DNA from: Bryobacterales bacterium
GTDB taxonomy: Bacteria; Acidobacteriota; Terriglobia; Bryobacterales; Bryobacteraceae
Assembly (NCBI GenBank): GCA_016713735.1
Contig: JADJOP010000032.1
Coordinates: forward strand, 124,001-188,000
Direction: 5' to 3'
DNA: 64,000 nucleotides
In this document: positions 37,038-47,750 of the stretch, one piece after another
Numbering within the stretch: the stretch's first letter is position 1
Layout: each line of letters begins with the position of its first letter
Made by a program: the position numbers and the translations under genes
The notes under the pieces: generated by a model
What the model was told of the DNA's origin: nothing
Seen by the model: only the letters and a program-made list of their open reading frames with translations
Databases searched by the model: none

Positions 37038-38177
37038 GTGTTCCTCACAGCCGCATCCTGGATGGCCCTGGCGCTTGTTGCCGGGGCCTCTGTGTATTGC
37101 GTGCTGACGCTGCTGGCCGTGCGGTCGTGGTTGGGCCAGCCGGAGGCGCGGCAGCGGGGCGTTGCGGGGGTTTCCATCCTGAAGCCGCTGCACGGCGCGG
37201 AGCCGGGGCTGGAATCGCTGCTGCGCACCTGTTTCGAACAGCACTACCCGAACTTCGAGATTCTGTTTGCCGTGCGGCAGGAGTCCGACACGGCAGTGGC
37301 CATTGTGCGTCGGCTCGCGGATGAATATCCGCATGTGCCCTCGCGACTGATCGTCACCGGCGAGCCGGAATGGCCGAACGCGAAGGTGTGGAGCCTGGAG
37401 GCCATGACGGCGGCGGCGCGGTTCGATCTGCTGGCCATGTGCGACTCCGACATCGCCGTGCGGCCAGACTTCCTGCACCGGCTGGCGGCTGAATTTGAAA
37501 ACCCTGGCCTGGCGCTCACCACCTGCCCCTACCGCGCAGTGCCGGGGCCGACGATTTGGTCGACGCTCGAAGCGATCGGGGCCAACACCGAGTTTCTGTC
37601 AGGCGTGATGGTGGCGCGGATGTTGGAGGGGATGCGGTTTGCGGTGGGACCCACGATTGTCGCCCGCAAGCAGGCCATCGCCGCGATTGGCGGATGGCAG
37701 CGCGTGCGCGAGTACCTGGCAGAGGACTTCGTGCTGGGGCAGTTTGCCGCCGAGGCCGGGCTGGGGGTGGGGCTGTCGCGGTACGTGGTCGATCACCATA
37801 TTGGCGGAGCGGCGCTGCGGCAGAACTTTGCTCACCGCCTGCGTTGGTGCCGCTCGACGCGCCGCTCGCGACCCGCGGGCTATGTGGGCCAGGTGTTCAC
37901 CAACCCGACGCCGCTGATCCTGATTCTTCTCGCCCTCCAGCCCGCGTGGTGGCCGGTGTGTCTGGCCGCCGCCGCGCTGCGCGCGCTGGCTGCCTGGGCT
38001 ACGGCCGGTCAGGCGCTGCACGATCCGCTGACGGCACGGCGGTTCTACCTGGTGCCGGTCCAGGATCTGCTCAGCTTTGTGTTTTGGCTGCTGGGCTTCT
38101 TCGGAGACACGATCCAGTGGCGTGGGCGACAATATAGGTTACACCCCGATGGCCGTTTCACCCCGGTTGCTCATTAG
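37038..38177 (+). CDS. GT21-type glycosyltransferase (ceramide glucosyltransferase/HpnI-like)
   Basis: 379 aa from GTG 37038, 4 nt after thrS. An N-terminal membrane helix is followed by a GT2-fold domain: VSILKPLHGAEPGLESLLRT, LFAVRQESDTAV, a DSDIAV metal motif, LAEDFVLGQ and the HRLRWCRSTRRSRP segment equivalent to Q/RxxRW. C-terminal helices (LILILLALQPAWWPV and later) anchor it in the membrane. The layout matches ceramide glucosyltransferases and HpnI, which adds N-acetylglucosamine to hopanoid ribose. No other hopanoid gene is present here, so the acceptor lipid is uncertain. Confidence 0.82.
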   Translation: MFLTAASWMALALVAGASVYCVLTLLAVRSWLGQPEARQRGVAGVSILKPLHGAEPGLESLLRTCFEQHYPNFEILFAVRQESDTAVAIVRRLADEYPHVPSRLIVTGEPEWPNAKVWSLEAMTAAARFDLLAMCDSDIAVRPDFLHRLAAEFENPGLALTTCPYRAVPGPTIWSTLEAIGANTEFLSGVMVARMLEGMRFAVGPTIVARKQAIAAIGGWQRVREYLAEDFVLGQFAAEAGLGVGLSRYVVDHHIGGAALRQNFAHRLRWCRSTRRSRPAGYVGQVFTNPTPLILILLALQPAWWPVCLAAAALRALAAWATAGQALHDPLTARRFYLVPVQDLLSFVFWLLGFFGDTIQWRGRQYRLHPDGRFTPVAH

Positions 38178-39956
38178 CCTGATCTGTCTCTGCCCGTTGC
38201 TGGCCTTGCAGGACGACACGTCTGCTCCGGCGCGCAAAGACACGATTGTCGTCACAGGCACCTACTCGCCGATCCCGCTGGAGGAGGCCGACCGCTCGGT
38301 GAGAGCGCTGCCGGTGCGGGGCGAAGCGTCGCTGCTCGCCAACTCGGTGGTCGACTTCCTGAACCTGGATTCGTCGGTCGACTTGCGGCAGCGGGGCCAG
38401 AGCAACATTCAGACCGACGTCTCGATTCGCGGCTCCACCTTCGGCCAGACGCTGATTTTACTCAATGGCCTGCGGCTGAACGACGTGCAGAGCGGCCATC
38501 ACAACCTGGACGTGCCAGTGGCGCTGGATTCACTGGAGCGGGTGGAAGTCCTGAAGGGCTCCGGCTCGACGCTGTACGGGTCGGACGCCGTGGGCGGAGT
38601 GGTCAACCTGATCACCAAGCCGCCGGAGACGAGCGAATTCCGGCTGCGCGGGGCGCTGGGCAACTTCGGCTCGAACCAGCAGCGGGTGTCGGCGGCATGG
38701 GTCGGCGCGCGCGTCTCGCAGCAGCTCTCCGCTTACCGCGATTTCTCCACGGGGTTCATGCCGAACCGCGATTTCCGTTCGCTGGCGCTCTCTTCGACCA
38801 CGGGGATCGAATCGGCGCTGGGCCACACGGAGCTTATTCTGGGCCACGCCGACAAGCCGTTTGGCGCCGAGCAGTTTTACGGGAATTTCAACTCCTGGGA
38901 GCGCACGAAGACCTGGTTTGCCTCGGCGCGCCAGACATTTGCGAAGCGCACCGAGGCCGCGTTTTCCTTCCGCCGCCACACGGACTTGTTTGTGCTCTAC
39001 CGCGACCGGCCGCAGGTGTTCACCAACCGCCACGCCGCCGAGAGCTGGCAGGCCACGGTGCGCCGCCACGAGGAGTTCGGCTCAAACGCGCGGCTGCACT
39101 ATGGGGGCGAGTTTCTGCACGATGCGATTGCCTCGAACAACTTGGGCGACCATACGAGGGCCCGGGGCGCGGCCTACGCGGCTTTCGACATGCGTGCAGC
39201 GAGCCGATTTTCGTTCACCCTCGGCATCCGCGATGAGGTCTACTCATCGGCTAATCACCAGGTGAGCCCGACGGTGGCGGCGGGCGTGTGGCTGACGCCG
39301 CGGTTGAAATTCCGAGCCTCGCTGTCGCGCGCCTTCCGGCTGCCCACCTTCACCGACCTCTACTACCACGACCCCGCAAACCTGGGCTCACCGGACCTCC
39401 GCCCCGAGCGGGCCTGGAGCGGCGAGGCTGGACTGGACTGGAACCTGGGCGGCAACGTGCGCGGAGAGTTCACCTACTTCCAGCGGCGCGAACGGGATGG
39501 CATCGACTACGTGCGGCGCTCGCTTACCGACATCTGGCGCGCCACCAATTTCCAGCGTCTTCGCTTTCAGGGTGTGGAAGCCGCCCTTTCGCTGCGCGCG
39601 GCGCGCACGCACCTTTTCGATTTCCGCTACACAGGGCTGCGCGGGGCGCAGGATCAGCTGGCCGGGGCGTTTTCCAAGTACACCTTCAATTACCCGACCC
39701 ACTCCGGCATCGCCTCCTGGCAGTCGAGCCTTCCTGCTGGGCTCACGGCGAGGGTTCGCGCCGGGGCCGTGCAGCGCTACGCGCGCAACGTGTACGGTGT
39801 CGCCGACGTCTACCTCGCCAGGACCCGCGGACGCGTGCATCCCTTTTACAACTTTCGAACTTGACGGATACTACCTATCAGGAGATTTTGGGTGTGGCAA
39901 TGCCCGGCCGGGGATTCATGGCAGGTATCGAATTGGTGGTGTTTCGTGCTCGCTAA
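38149..39956 (+). CDS. TonB-dependent outer-membrane receptor (BtuB-like), with a frameshift near its end
   Basis: About 602 aa when repaired. It starts at ATG 38149, overlapping the glycosyltransferase gene by 29 nt. Signal peptide MAVSPRLLISLICLCPLLAL; plug domain with VSIRGSTFGQTLILLNGLRL and LERVEVLKGSGSTLYGSDAV; then a 22-strand-type barrel. The frame ends early as HPFYNFRT; adding one T to the TTTT at 39844-39847 gives HPFLQLSNLTDTTYQEI followed by the usual C-terminal GRGFMAGIELVVF. Barrel and plug resemble cobalamin/siderophore receptors. A vitamin B12 role would suit the B12-dependent nrdJ, but the ligand is not proven. Confidence 0.88.
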
Positions 39957-41424
39957 GCGCGCCGGGGGATTCGCGCTCGCCGTTCTGCTGACCGCACCGC
40001 TGGCGGCCCAACCGCAGAACCAGCTGGACGCGAGCAAATCGCTGTTCACCGTGCTGGCCGCGCTCGACGCCGCCGGGGAATCTCCAGACGAGAACTCCCC
40101 GACCAACCACCCCCTGCGCAAGGCCATCCGCGACCACATCCAGTCGCAACGCCTGGCCTCGGTTCGCGACCTGCGTGAGTTCTTCCGCCAACACCGCCAG
40201 GATTCGCCGGCCGCGACGATGCGGCTCTACATTACCTACGGGCTGCTCACCGAGGGCCCGCCCGAATTCAAGCCCCGCATGCGCGTGCACGAGTTGCCGC
40301 CCGACGTGGCCTCGATCGTCGAGCTTGCTCCGCTACTGCGGAAGTTTTCCGCCGAAGCCAACATCGACGACCTCTGGCAGCGCTCGCAACCGGCGATTGA
40401 GCAGGCGCTGGCGCGCTACCAGCCGGGCGTGATCAAGACCATCCAGGAGACCAGCGGCTACCTGCGCGCGCCCTTAAGCGGCGGCTACATGGGACGCAAT
40501 TTTCAGATTTTTGTCGACCTCGTCGGCGCGCCCAACCAGGTCCATTTCGCCACGTTTCTTGATGACTACTTCCTCGTGGTGACGCACTCGCCGGAGCCCA
40601 AGATCGAGGAGGTGCGCGAAGCGTGGCTGCACTTCCTGCTGGATCCGATGGCCACCAAGTACGCTGACCAGATCAATGAGAAGAAGGCCCTAGCCGAATT
40701 CGCCCAGGCCGCGCCGGCGCTGGCCCGGCATTTCAAGGACGACTTCCTGCTGCTGGCCACGCGCAGCCTGATCAAGGCCGTGGAGGCCCGGCTTGCCTAT
40801 GGCGCGGCGGCGAAACAAAAGATCGTCGATGGGAGCATGGCCGAAGGCTTCATCCTGACGGCGTACTTCTTCGAACAGCTCCCGGCTTACGAGAAGCAGG
40901 AGCAGGCGATGCGGCTCTACTTTCCTGAGTTGATTGGCGCGATCAACATGAAGCAGGAGGACAAGCGGCTGGAGAAGCTCCAGTTTGCCAGCGAGCGCGC
41001 GGTGAAGGTGGTCGCCGCGCCGCCGCCGCCGGAGGCCGCCGTCCTGACAGGCGTCGACAAGACGCTGGATGACGCCGAGGAGTTGTACCGCAAGCGTGAC
41101 CTGGGAGCGGCGCGCGAGCTGTTTCTGAAAGCCCTTTCCGAAGGCGGCGGGAAACCGGCCGAAGCAAAGGCGTATTATGGTTTGGCAAGGATTGCAGCCC
41201 TGAATCGCGATCCGGAGCTGGCCGAGAAGCTGTTCACAAAAGCGCTCGAACTCGGTCCAGAGGCTCCGGTGAAGGCTTGGTCATTGGTCTATCTGGCCAG
41301 GCTCTCGGAAGCGGCGGGTGATCGCGAACCGGCACGAAAGTTGTACCAGGAGGCGCTGAATGTGGAAGGCGCCAGCGACGCCGCCCGCAAGGCCGCCGAG
41401 CAAGGACTCTCAAAGAAGGAGTAA
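39946..41424 (+). CDS. Secreted TPR-repeat protein
   Basis: 492 aa from GTG 39946, overlapping the repaired TonB receptor by 11 nt. A signal peptide (VLAKRAGGFALAVLLTAPLA) is followed by a long helical region without a recognised family, with the segment LSGGYMGRNFQIFVDLVGAP near its middle. The last ~130 residues hold tetratricopeptide repeats (DDAEELYRKRDLGAARELFL and AEAKAYYGLARIAALNRDPE). Probably a periplasmic scaffold. It is cotranscribed with the next TPR gene, 3 nt away. Confidence 0.75.
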   Translation: MLAKRAGGFALAVLLTAPLAAQPQNQLDASKSLFTVLAALDAAGESPDENSPTNHPLRKAIRDHIQSQRLASVRDLREFFRQHRQDSPAATMRLYITYGLLTEGPPEFKPRMRVHELPPDVASIVELAPLLRKFSAEANIDDLWQRSQPAIEQALARYQPGVIKTIQETSGYLRAPLSGGYMGRNFQIFVDLVGAPNQVHFATFLDDYFLVVTHSPEPKIEEVREAWLHFLLDPMATKYADQINEKKALAEFAQAAPALARHFKDDFLLLATRSLIKAVEARLAYGAAAKQKIVDGSMAEGFILTAYFFEQLPAYEKQEQAMRLYFPELIGAINMKQEDKRLEKLQFASERAVKVVAAPPPPEAAVLTGVDKTLDDAEELYRKRDLGAARELFLKALSEGGGKPAEAKAYYGLARIAALNRDPELAEKLFTKALELGPEAPVKAWSLVYLARLSEAAGDREPARKLYQEALNVEGASDAARKAAEQGLSKKE

Positions 41425-41427
41425 CTC

Positions 41428-42192
41428 ATGAATCTCGTTTCCATCGGCAGGTTGGCCGCCAGCGCGGCCCTCATCGCCACGCTTGCCTTCGCGCAGAAGC
41501 AGCCGCAGCCGAAATCCCAAAAGGAAGTCGAAGCGCTCCAGGCGATGTTCAACGCGCCGACGGCCGATGCCCGCATCGCCGCCGCCGAGGATCTGCTGAA
41601 GAAGTTCGCCGACACCGAGTTTAAGGCCATCACCTTGTATATGCTCACCGTCTCGGCGGAGGAGAAGAACGACTACGAGAAGGTCGTCGTCTATGGCGAA
41701 CGAACGCTGGAAGCGAACCCCAAGGACTACGCTGTGATGCTCATCCTGGCTCGCAACATCGCCTCCAAGACGCGTGAGTTTGACCTCGACAAGGAAGAAA
41801 AGCTCGGCCGGGCCGAGAAGTACGCCACCGAAGCCATCGCGCTTGCGAAGGTTGCCCCCAAGCCCCGCCCGGACATTCCGGATGACCAGTGGGCGGCCGC
41901 GCAGAAGGACTTCGAAGCCCAGGGCCACCAGGCGCTTGCCCTCGCCGCCACTGTACGAAAGAAGACCGACGTTGCCATCAAGGAATACGAGCTCGCCATC
42001 TCCACGGCCGCTCAGGTGGATCAGGCCGACCGTGTCCGCCTCGCCGCCGCCTACAACAGCACCGGCCGGCATGATGATGCGATTAAGGTCCTCGATGAAG
42101 CACTCGCCGATCCGCAGCTCAACCCGGCCATCCGCAACGCCGCCACCAACGAAAAGATGAAGGCGGCGAAGATGAAGGAAGCCAAGAAATAG
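41428..42192 (+). CDS. Secreted TPR-repeat protein
   Basis: 254 aa with a signal peptide (NLVSIGRLAASAALIATLAF). TPR-like helical repeats run through the mature part, for instance YEKVVVYGERTLEANPKDYA and HDDAIKVLDEALADPQLNPA, and the protein ends in a Lys-rich stretch. It lies 3 nt after the first TPR gene and may form a complex with it. A GC-rich hairpin between it and rnc (about 42213-42234) has no T-run and overlaps the spacing before rnc. Confidence 0.8.
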   Translation: MNLVSIGRLAASAALIATLAFAQKQPQPKSQKEVEALQAMFNAPTADARIAAAEDLLKKFADTEFKAITLYMLTVSAEEKNDYEKVVVYGERTLEANPKDYAVMLILARNIASKTREFDLDKEEKLGRAEKYATEAIALAKVAPKPRPDIPDDQWAAAQKDFEAQGHQALALAATVRKKTDVAIKEYELAISTAAQVDQADRVRLAAAYNSTGRHDDAIKVLDEALADPQLNPAIRNAATNEKMKAAKMKEAKK

Positions 42193-42244
42193 CGATTCGA
42201 GCCAAGAAAGAGGGGCCCTCGTTCGCGGGGGCCCTCCGATCAGA

Positions 42245-42985
42245 ATGGAAGAGGCGTTCGCGGCACTTCAACAAAAGCTTGGATATGTCTTCCAAGATCA
42301 GCAACTGATTCTGCGCGCGCTCACCCATAAATCACGCGCGTTTGAGAACGGCCCCGCCGGCCCCTCCGAACGCGCCGCCGACAACGAGCAGTTGGAGTTC
42401 CTTGGCGACGCCATTCTCGGGTTCCTGATCAGCGAGCTTCTCTTCAACCGTCACCCCACCTTTCCCGAAGGCCGCCTGTCGCAATTGAAGGCCTTCCTGG
42501 TGAGCGCCACGCATCTGTACGAATCGGCGCAGAACCTCGGGCTGGGCGAGTATCTGTTGCTCGGCAGGGGAGAGGAACTGAGCGGCGGCCGCGAAAAGCG
42601 AGCTCTGCTCGCAGACGCCATGGAGGCGATCATCGCCGCGATGTATCTGGACGGCGGAGTGGAACCGGTGAAGCAATTCGTTCTGACGCGCGTGGTAGGC
42701 GAGTTCGATGAAGCCGCCGGCGAGGACGAGTCGCTCGTCGTCGACTACAAAGCCGCGCTGCAGGAGCTCACCCAGACCCTGCGGCTGCCCCCGCCGCGTT
42801 ACATCACCATCCGCGAGTCCGGCCCCGAGCACCGAAAGACCTTTACGGTGGAAGCCCGCGTGGGTCCGGAACTGGCCGAGAACGCCGAGGGAACCTCCAA
42901 GAAGGCCGCCGGCCAGATTGCCGCGCAACGCATGCTGGAGTGCCTGCTGGAGCGGTTCCCGCCCGAAGACGCCGACGAACTGTAA
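42245..42985 (+). CDS. rnc: Ribonuclease III
   Basis: 246 aa. The catalytic domain has HKSRAF, the signature NEQLEFLGDAILGF (Glu/Asp metal ligands) and DAMEAIIAAMYLD with the second metal-binding Glu. The C-terminal ~70 residues form the double-stranded RNA-binding domain (DYKAALQELTQTLR and GTSKKAAGQIAAQRML). It processes rRNA precursors and structured mRNAs in the cytoplasm. Confidence 0.96.
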   Translation: MEEAFAALQQKLGYVFQDQQLILRALTHKSRAFENGPAGPSERAADNEQLEFLGDAILGFLISELLFNRHPTFPEGRLSQLKAFLVSATHLYESAQNLGLGEYLLLGRGEELSGGREKRALLADAMEAIIAAMYLDGGVEPVKQFVLTRVVGEFDEAAGEDESLVVDYKAALQELTQTLRLPPPRYITIRESGPEHRKTFTVEARVGPELAENAEGTSKKAAGQIAAQRMLECLLERFPPEDADEL

Positions 42986-42995
42986 TCCCCGCGCT

Positions 42996-43775
42996 TCAGT
43001 GCGGCCAGAAGCGCCACCCCCCTTCGGGCAGAAATTGATACTCATATCGGGCGCCGGCATGTTCGAAGACGACCGCATCCAGCCCATGGAAACGGATCTC
43101 TCCGCGGCCCGGCATGGCCCGTGTGACGCCCATCAGCGCATCGCACAACTGGTGCCGTGCCGCCGGCACGACGATGCTCCACTCGTCGGGATCGCGGAAC
43201 TCCAGCACCTCGGCGCGGAAGTGGGCGAGGATCTCCACGGCCAGGTGAAGGTCTTCGCTTTCCTCGCCACAGAACGCCAGCGCCTGACCCAGTGCGGACT
43301 CTCGCGCTGCCTCGATTGAGGCGTTGCTGCCCACCTGCCGGCTGCGCGCCGAGAAGATGCAATCACGAGAGGGGAAGTAGGGCTTCAGGTCCACCACGGG
43401 CGTACCGTCGATGAAGTCGAGGCGGTCTACATCCACGTGGGAGCGGCTGATATCGACGATCCGTGCCGCCGTCAGCCCGATGGGGTTCGGCCGAGCGGGC
43501 GAACGGACGGCAAAAACACCATGCAGGTTTCGGGGATCCGGCTCTTCACCGGGCCGCGGCTTCAGTCCGCGCGGAATCACCTGGAGCACATCGCGCTCAC
43601 CGCCATCGAGCCAGCCGAACACCCAGATATGCGTGTGTTTTTCCAGGTACAGTAGCGCTGGCTCAAACTCCGGGAGCAGTTCGATCCGCGAGGGCACCCC
43701 CAGCGCCGTCATGGACTTCCGGTCCGCGCAGCCATTCACCACCCGCCCGATCGGTTTCAGCTCCACTTGCTCCAT
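42996..43775 (-). CDS. TrmO/TsaA-family tRNA methyltransferase with an additional C-terminal domain
   Basis: 259 aa. The first ~145 residues are a TsaA/TrmO domain: ELKPIGRVVNG, LEKHTHIWVFGWLDG, VFAVRSPARPNPIGLTAARI, DFIDGTPVVDLKPYF. TrmO adds the N6-methyl group to t6A37 in certain tRNAs. The second part (about 160-259) is a separate domain with AVEILAHFRAEVLEFRDPDE, LCDALMGVTRAMPGRGEIRF and EYQFLPEGGWRFW; I do not recognise it. It converges on rnc with 10 nt between stops. Confidence 0.78.
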   Translation of the reverse strand: MEQVELKPIGRVVNGCADRKSMTALGVPSRIELLPEFEPALLYLEKHTHIWVFGWLDGGERDVLQVIPRGLKPRPGEEPDPRNLHGVFAVRSPARPNPIGLTAARIVDISRSHVDVDRLDFIDGTPVVDLKPYFPSRDCIFSARSRQVGSNASIEAARESALGQALAFCGEESEDLHLAVEILAHFRAEVLEFRDPDEWSIVVPAARHQLCDALMGVTRAMPGRGEIRFHGLDAVVFEHAGARYEYQFLPEGGWRFWPH

Positions 43776-43904
43776 TCTCCTTCTGTGCTCTGTGCCGACG
43801 TGGGCCGCAACAATCTCCGCCGTCCTGTGTTTGCATGATCTGCGCCCGCCGTGCGCCCCATCGCAGCAGCCACACCGCTAGAATGGGATTCGCAAGGATC
43901 ACAC

Positions 43905-45356
43905 TTGGCCAGCAAAGATCCCATCCTACCGCCCCGCCCGACTGGCGGCCTGGGTTCGCCCCGGCCCGCCGGAGCGCCGCCCGCCGCCAAGGCTAAGGCT
44001 ACCTCGCCCCGCCGTGAACAGCCCTCGGCGCCCACCGCACCCGGCACGGCGGCCACGATCGGCGGTTCCCTCCGTTCGGCCGACCGTTACTTTGAGCTGA
44101 AAAGCGAGATTCACCGCAAGCTCATCGGCGTGATCAACCTCGACCGTGTCTCCTCCATTCCCAAGGAGCGAGTGCGCAGCGAGATTGGCCGCGTGGTGGA
44201 GCGCCTGCTCGATGAAGAGCGCGTGCCGATGACGACGGCGGAGCAGAACAGGATTGTCGAGGAGGTGCTGGACGAGGTACTCGGCCTTGGTCCGCTGGAG
44301 ACGCTTCTCAAGGAGCCCTCCATCTCCGATATTCTCGTCAACGGCTACGACAAGGTGTATATCGAGCGCGCGGGCAAGCTCTCTCTCACGCCAGTCCGCT
44401 TTAAGGACAACAGCCACCTGTTGCACATCATCGAGAAGATCGTGAGCCAGGTGGGCCGACGGGTGGATGAAGCCAACCCCGTGGTGGATGCCCGCCTGCT
44501 CGACGGCTCGCGCGTGAACGCCATCATCTCGCCGCTGTCGCTGGACGGCCCGGCGCTCTCCATCCGCCGCTTCGGGCGCCACGTGATCACCTCCGATGAG
44601 ATGGTGACCAACCGCACCATCATGCGCAGTATGCTGCAGTTCCTGGCCGCCTGCGTGCAGTGCAAGTCGACCGTCCTGGTGAGCGGCGGAACCGGCTCCG
44701 GTAAGACGACCACGCTCAACGCCCTCTCCCGCTTCATCCCGGAAGAGGAACGCATCATCACGATTGAGGACACCGCCGAACTGCAACTGCAGCAGCGCCA
44801 CGTGGTGAAGTTCGAAACGCGGCCGCCGAATTTGAATAAACAGGGCGGCATCAACCAGCGCCAGCTCGTGCGCACCGCGCTGCGCATGCGCCCGGACCGG
44901 ATCATCGTCGGCGAGTGCCGCGGCCCGGAAGCGCTCGACATGCTGCAGGCCATGAACACTGGTGTGGAGGGCTCCATGTCCACCGTCCACGCCAACTCGC
45001 CGAAGGACGCGTTCTCGCGTCTTCAGGCCATGGTTCTGATGGCCGACCTCGACCTGCCGACGCGCGTGGTGACTAACCAGCTCTCCAGCGCGATCAAGCT
45101 GGTGGTGCAGGTGTCGCGTCTGTCCGACGGTTCGCGCAAGATCATCTCCATCGCCGAGGTGTTGGGCGTGGAGGACGAGGCCGTGAAGATCCAGGAGATC
45201 TTCACCTTTGAGCGAGTCGGCGTCGATGACGCGGGCAAGGTGATGGGGCGGTTCAAGGCCGTCTGCAAGCAGCCCAACATGCTGACGCGCATCAAGCAGT
45301 ACGGCATTCCATTGCCGGGCGACCTCTTCGAGGAAGAGGTCCCCGTCAATCTCTAG
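43905..45356 (+). CDS. cpaF: CpaF/TadA-family secretion ATPase
   Basis: 483 aa from TTG 43905, chosen for the AAGGA 7 nt upstream. A Pro/Ala-rich leader of ~50 residues is followed by the CpaF N-terminal domain and the hexameric ATPase core: VLVSGGTGSGKTTTLNA (Walker A), RIITIEDTAELQL (Asp box), RMRPDRIIVGECRGPEALDM (Walker B) and MSTVHANSPKDA (His box). CpaF powers assembly of Tad/Flp pili or related secretion systems. None of cpaB, cpaC, tadB, tadC or a pilin gene is nearby, so it is an orphan here or the rest of the locus is elsewhere. Confidence 0.93.
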   Translation: MASKDPILPPRPTGGLGSPRPAGAPPAAKAKATSPRREQPSAPTAPGTAATIGGSLRSADRYFELKSEIHRKLIGVINLDRVSSIPKERVRSEIGRVVERLLDEERVPMTTAEQNRIVEEVLDEVLGLGPLETLLKEPSISDILVNGYDKVYIERAGKLSLTPVRFKDNSHLLHIIEKIVSQVGRRVDEANPVVDARLLDGSRVNAIISPLSLDGPALSIRRFGRHVITSDEMVTNRTIMRSMLQFLAACVQCKSTVLVSGGTGSGKTTTLNALSRFIPEEERIITIEDTAELQLQQRHVVKFETRPPNLNKQGGINQRQLVRTALRMRPDRIIVGECRGPEALDMLQAMNTGVEGSMSTVHANSPKDAFSRLQAMVLMADLDLPTRVVTNQLSSAIKLVVQVSRLSDGSRKIISIAEVLGVEDEAVKIQEIFTFERVGVDDAGKVMGRFKAVCKQPNMLTRIKQYGIPLPGDLFEEEVPVNL

Positions 45357-45365
45357 GAGCCAAAG

Positions 45366-46040
45366 TTAGGGCCGTGCGGACCGGGCGCGCGTAATGCGGT
45401 CCACCAGTTCGCGAAACTGTTCGGTCTCCATGCCGGAACCTGATAGCTTCAGCTCATATTTGTCGCCAGTGAAGGGGATGATCTCCACCTCGTACGGGTT
45501 CTTGCGCTTTAGTTCCTTGATCTCCTTCAATTCCCAACGCCGGGTGTCTTCGGCTTTGTCGAGCGATTCGAAGATGACGCGCTCCTGGGTGACCACCAGC
45601 GTGCCGTCGGTGCCGCCGATGAGTTTGTTCCGGCGCGCCGGGAAGCTCCAGCGCGCTTCCGGCTTCGTCTCCCCCGGCTTGGCCGGGGCCGCGGCCATGC
45701 CTTGTTGCAGCCACTGCTCGACCACCGTCGACTCACTGGGCACAGCGAGGCGCAGGCTCAGCCGGTTCGATTCACCGACGCGGTCCTTCACCGCCTTCTT
45801 CAACTGCACCACCAGCCCCTCACCCATGCGGGTGATCGACTGCACGTTCGCTTTATCGACCGTGAACGAAGCCTCGGGCTTGTCGCTATCGACAAACGTG
45901 AGCATGGCCTCGTGGACCACCACCTTGCCCGTCACCGCGCCGAACGGCGCCGACAACTCCGCCCCGTAGACCCGCACCTCCGACTGGCCCCAGGCAGCCG
46001 GCGCGCAACACACTAGCCCAGCCATGATCCAAGCTTTCAT
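45366..46040 (-). CDS. Secreted protein of unknown function
   Basis: 224 aa from ATG 46040, where a signal peptide begins (MKAWIMAGLVCCAPAAWGQ). The mature chain has two beta-rich segments of similar style: GKVVVHEAMLTFVDSDKPEA and GTLVVTQERVIFESLDKAED. This looks like a PH-like or GRAM-like duplicated beta fold, but I do not assign a family. It lies 14 nt downstream of the M28 peptidase gene, so likely cotranscribed. Confidence 0.65.
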   Translation of the reverse strand: MKAWIMAGLVCCAPAAWGQSEVRVYGAELSAPFGAVTGKVVVHEAMLTFVDSDKPEASFTVDKANVQSITRMGEGLVVQLKKAVKDRVGESNRLSLRLAVPSESTVVEQWLQQGMAAAPAKPGETKPEARWSFPARRNKLIGGTDGTLVVTQERVIFESLDKAEDTRRWELKEIKELKRKNPYEVEIIPFTGDKYELKLSGSGMETEQFRELVDRITRARSARP

Positions 46041-46054
46041 GGAAATGCTACTCC

Positions 46055-47737
<1,683 letters not shown>

Positions 47738-47750
47738 AGACTCTTTGAGT

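Noticed and set aside
42210..42240. Terminator between the TPR gene and rnc
   Set aside because: A short GC hairpin is present but without a T-run, and it crowds the rnc start, so it is not called as a terminator.
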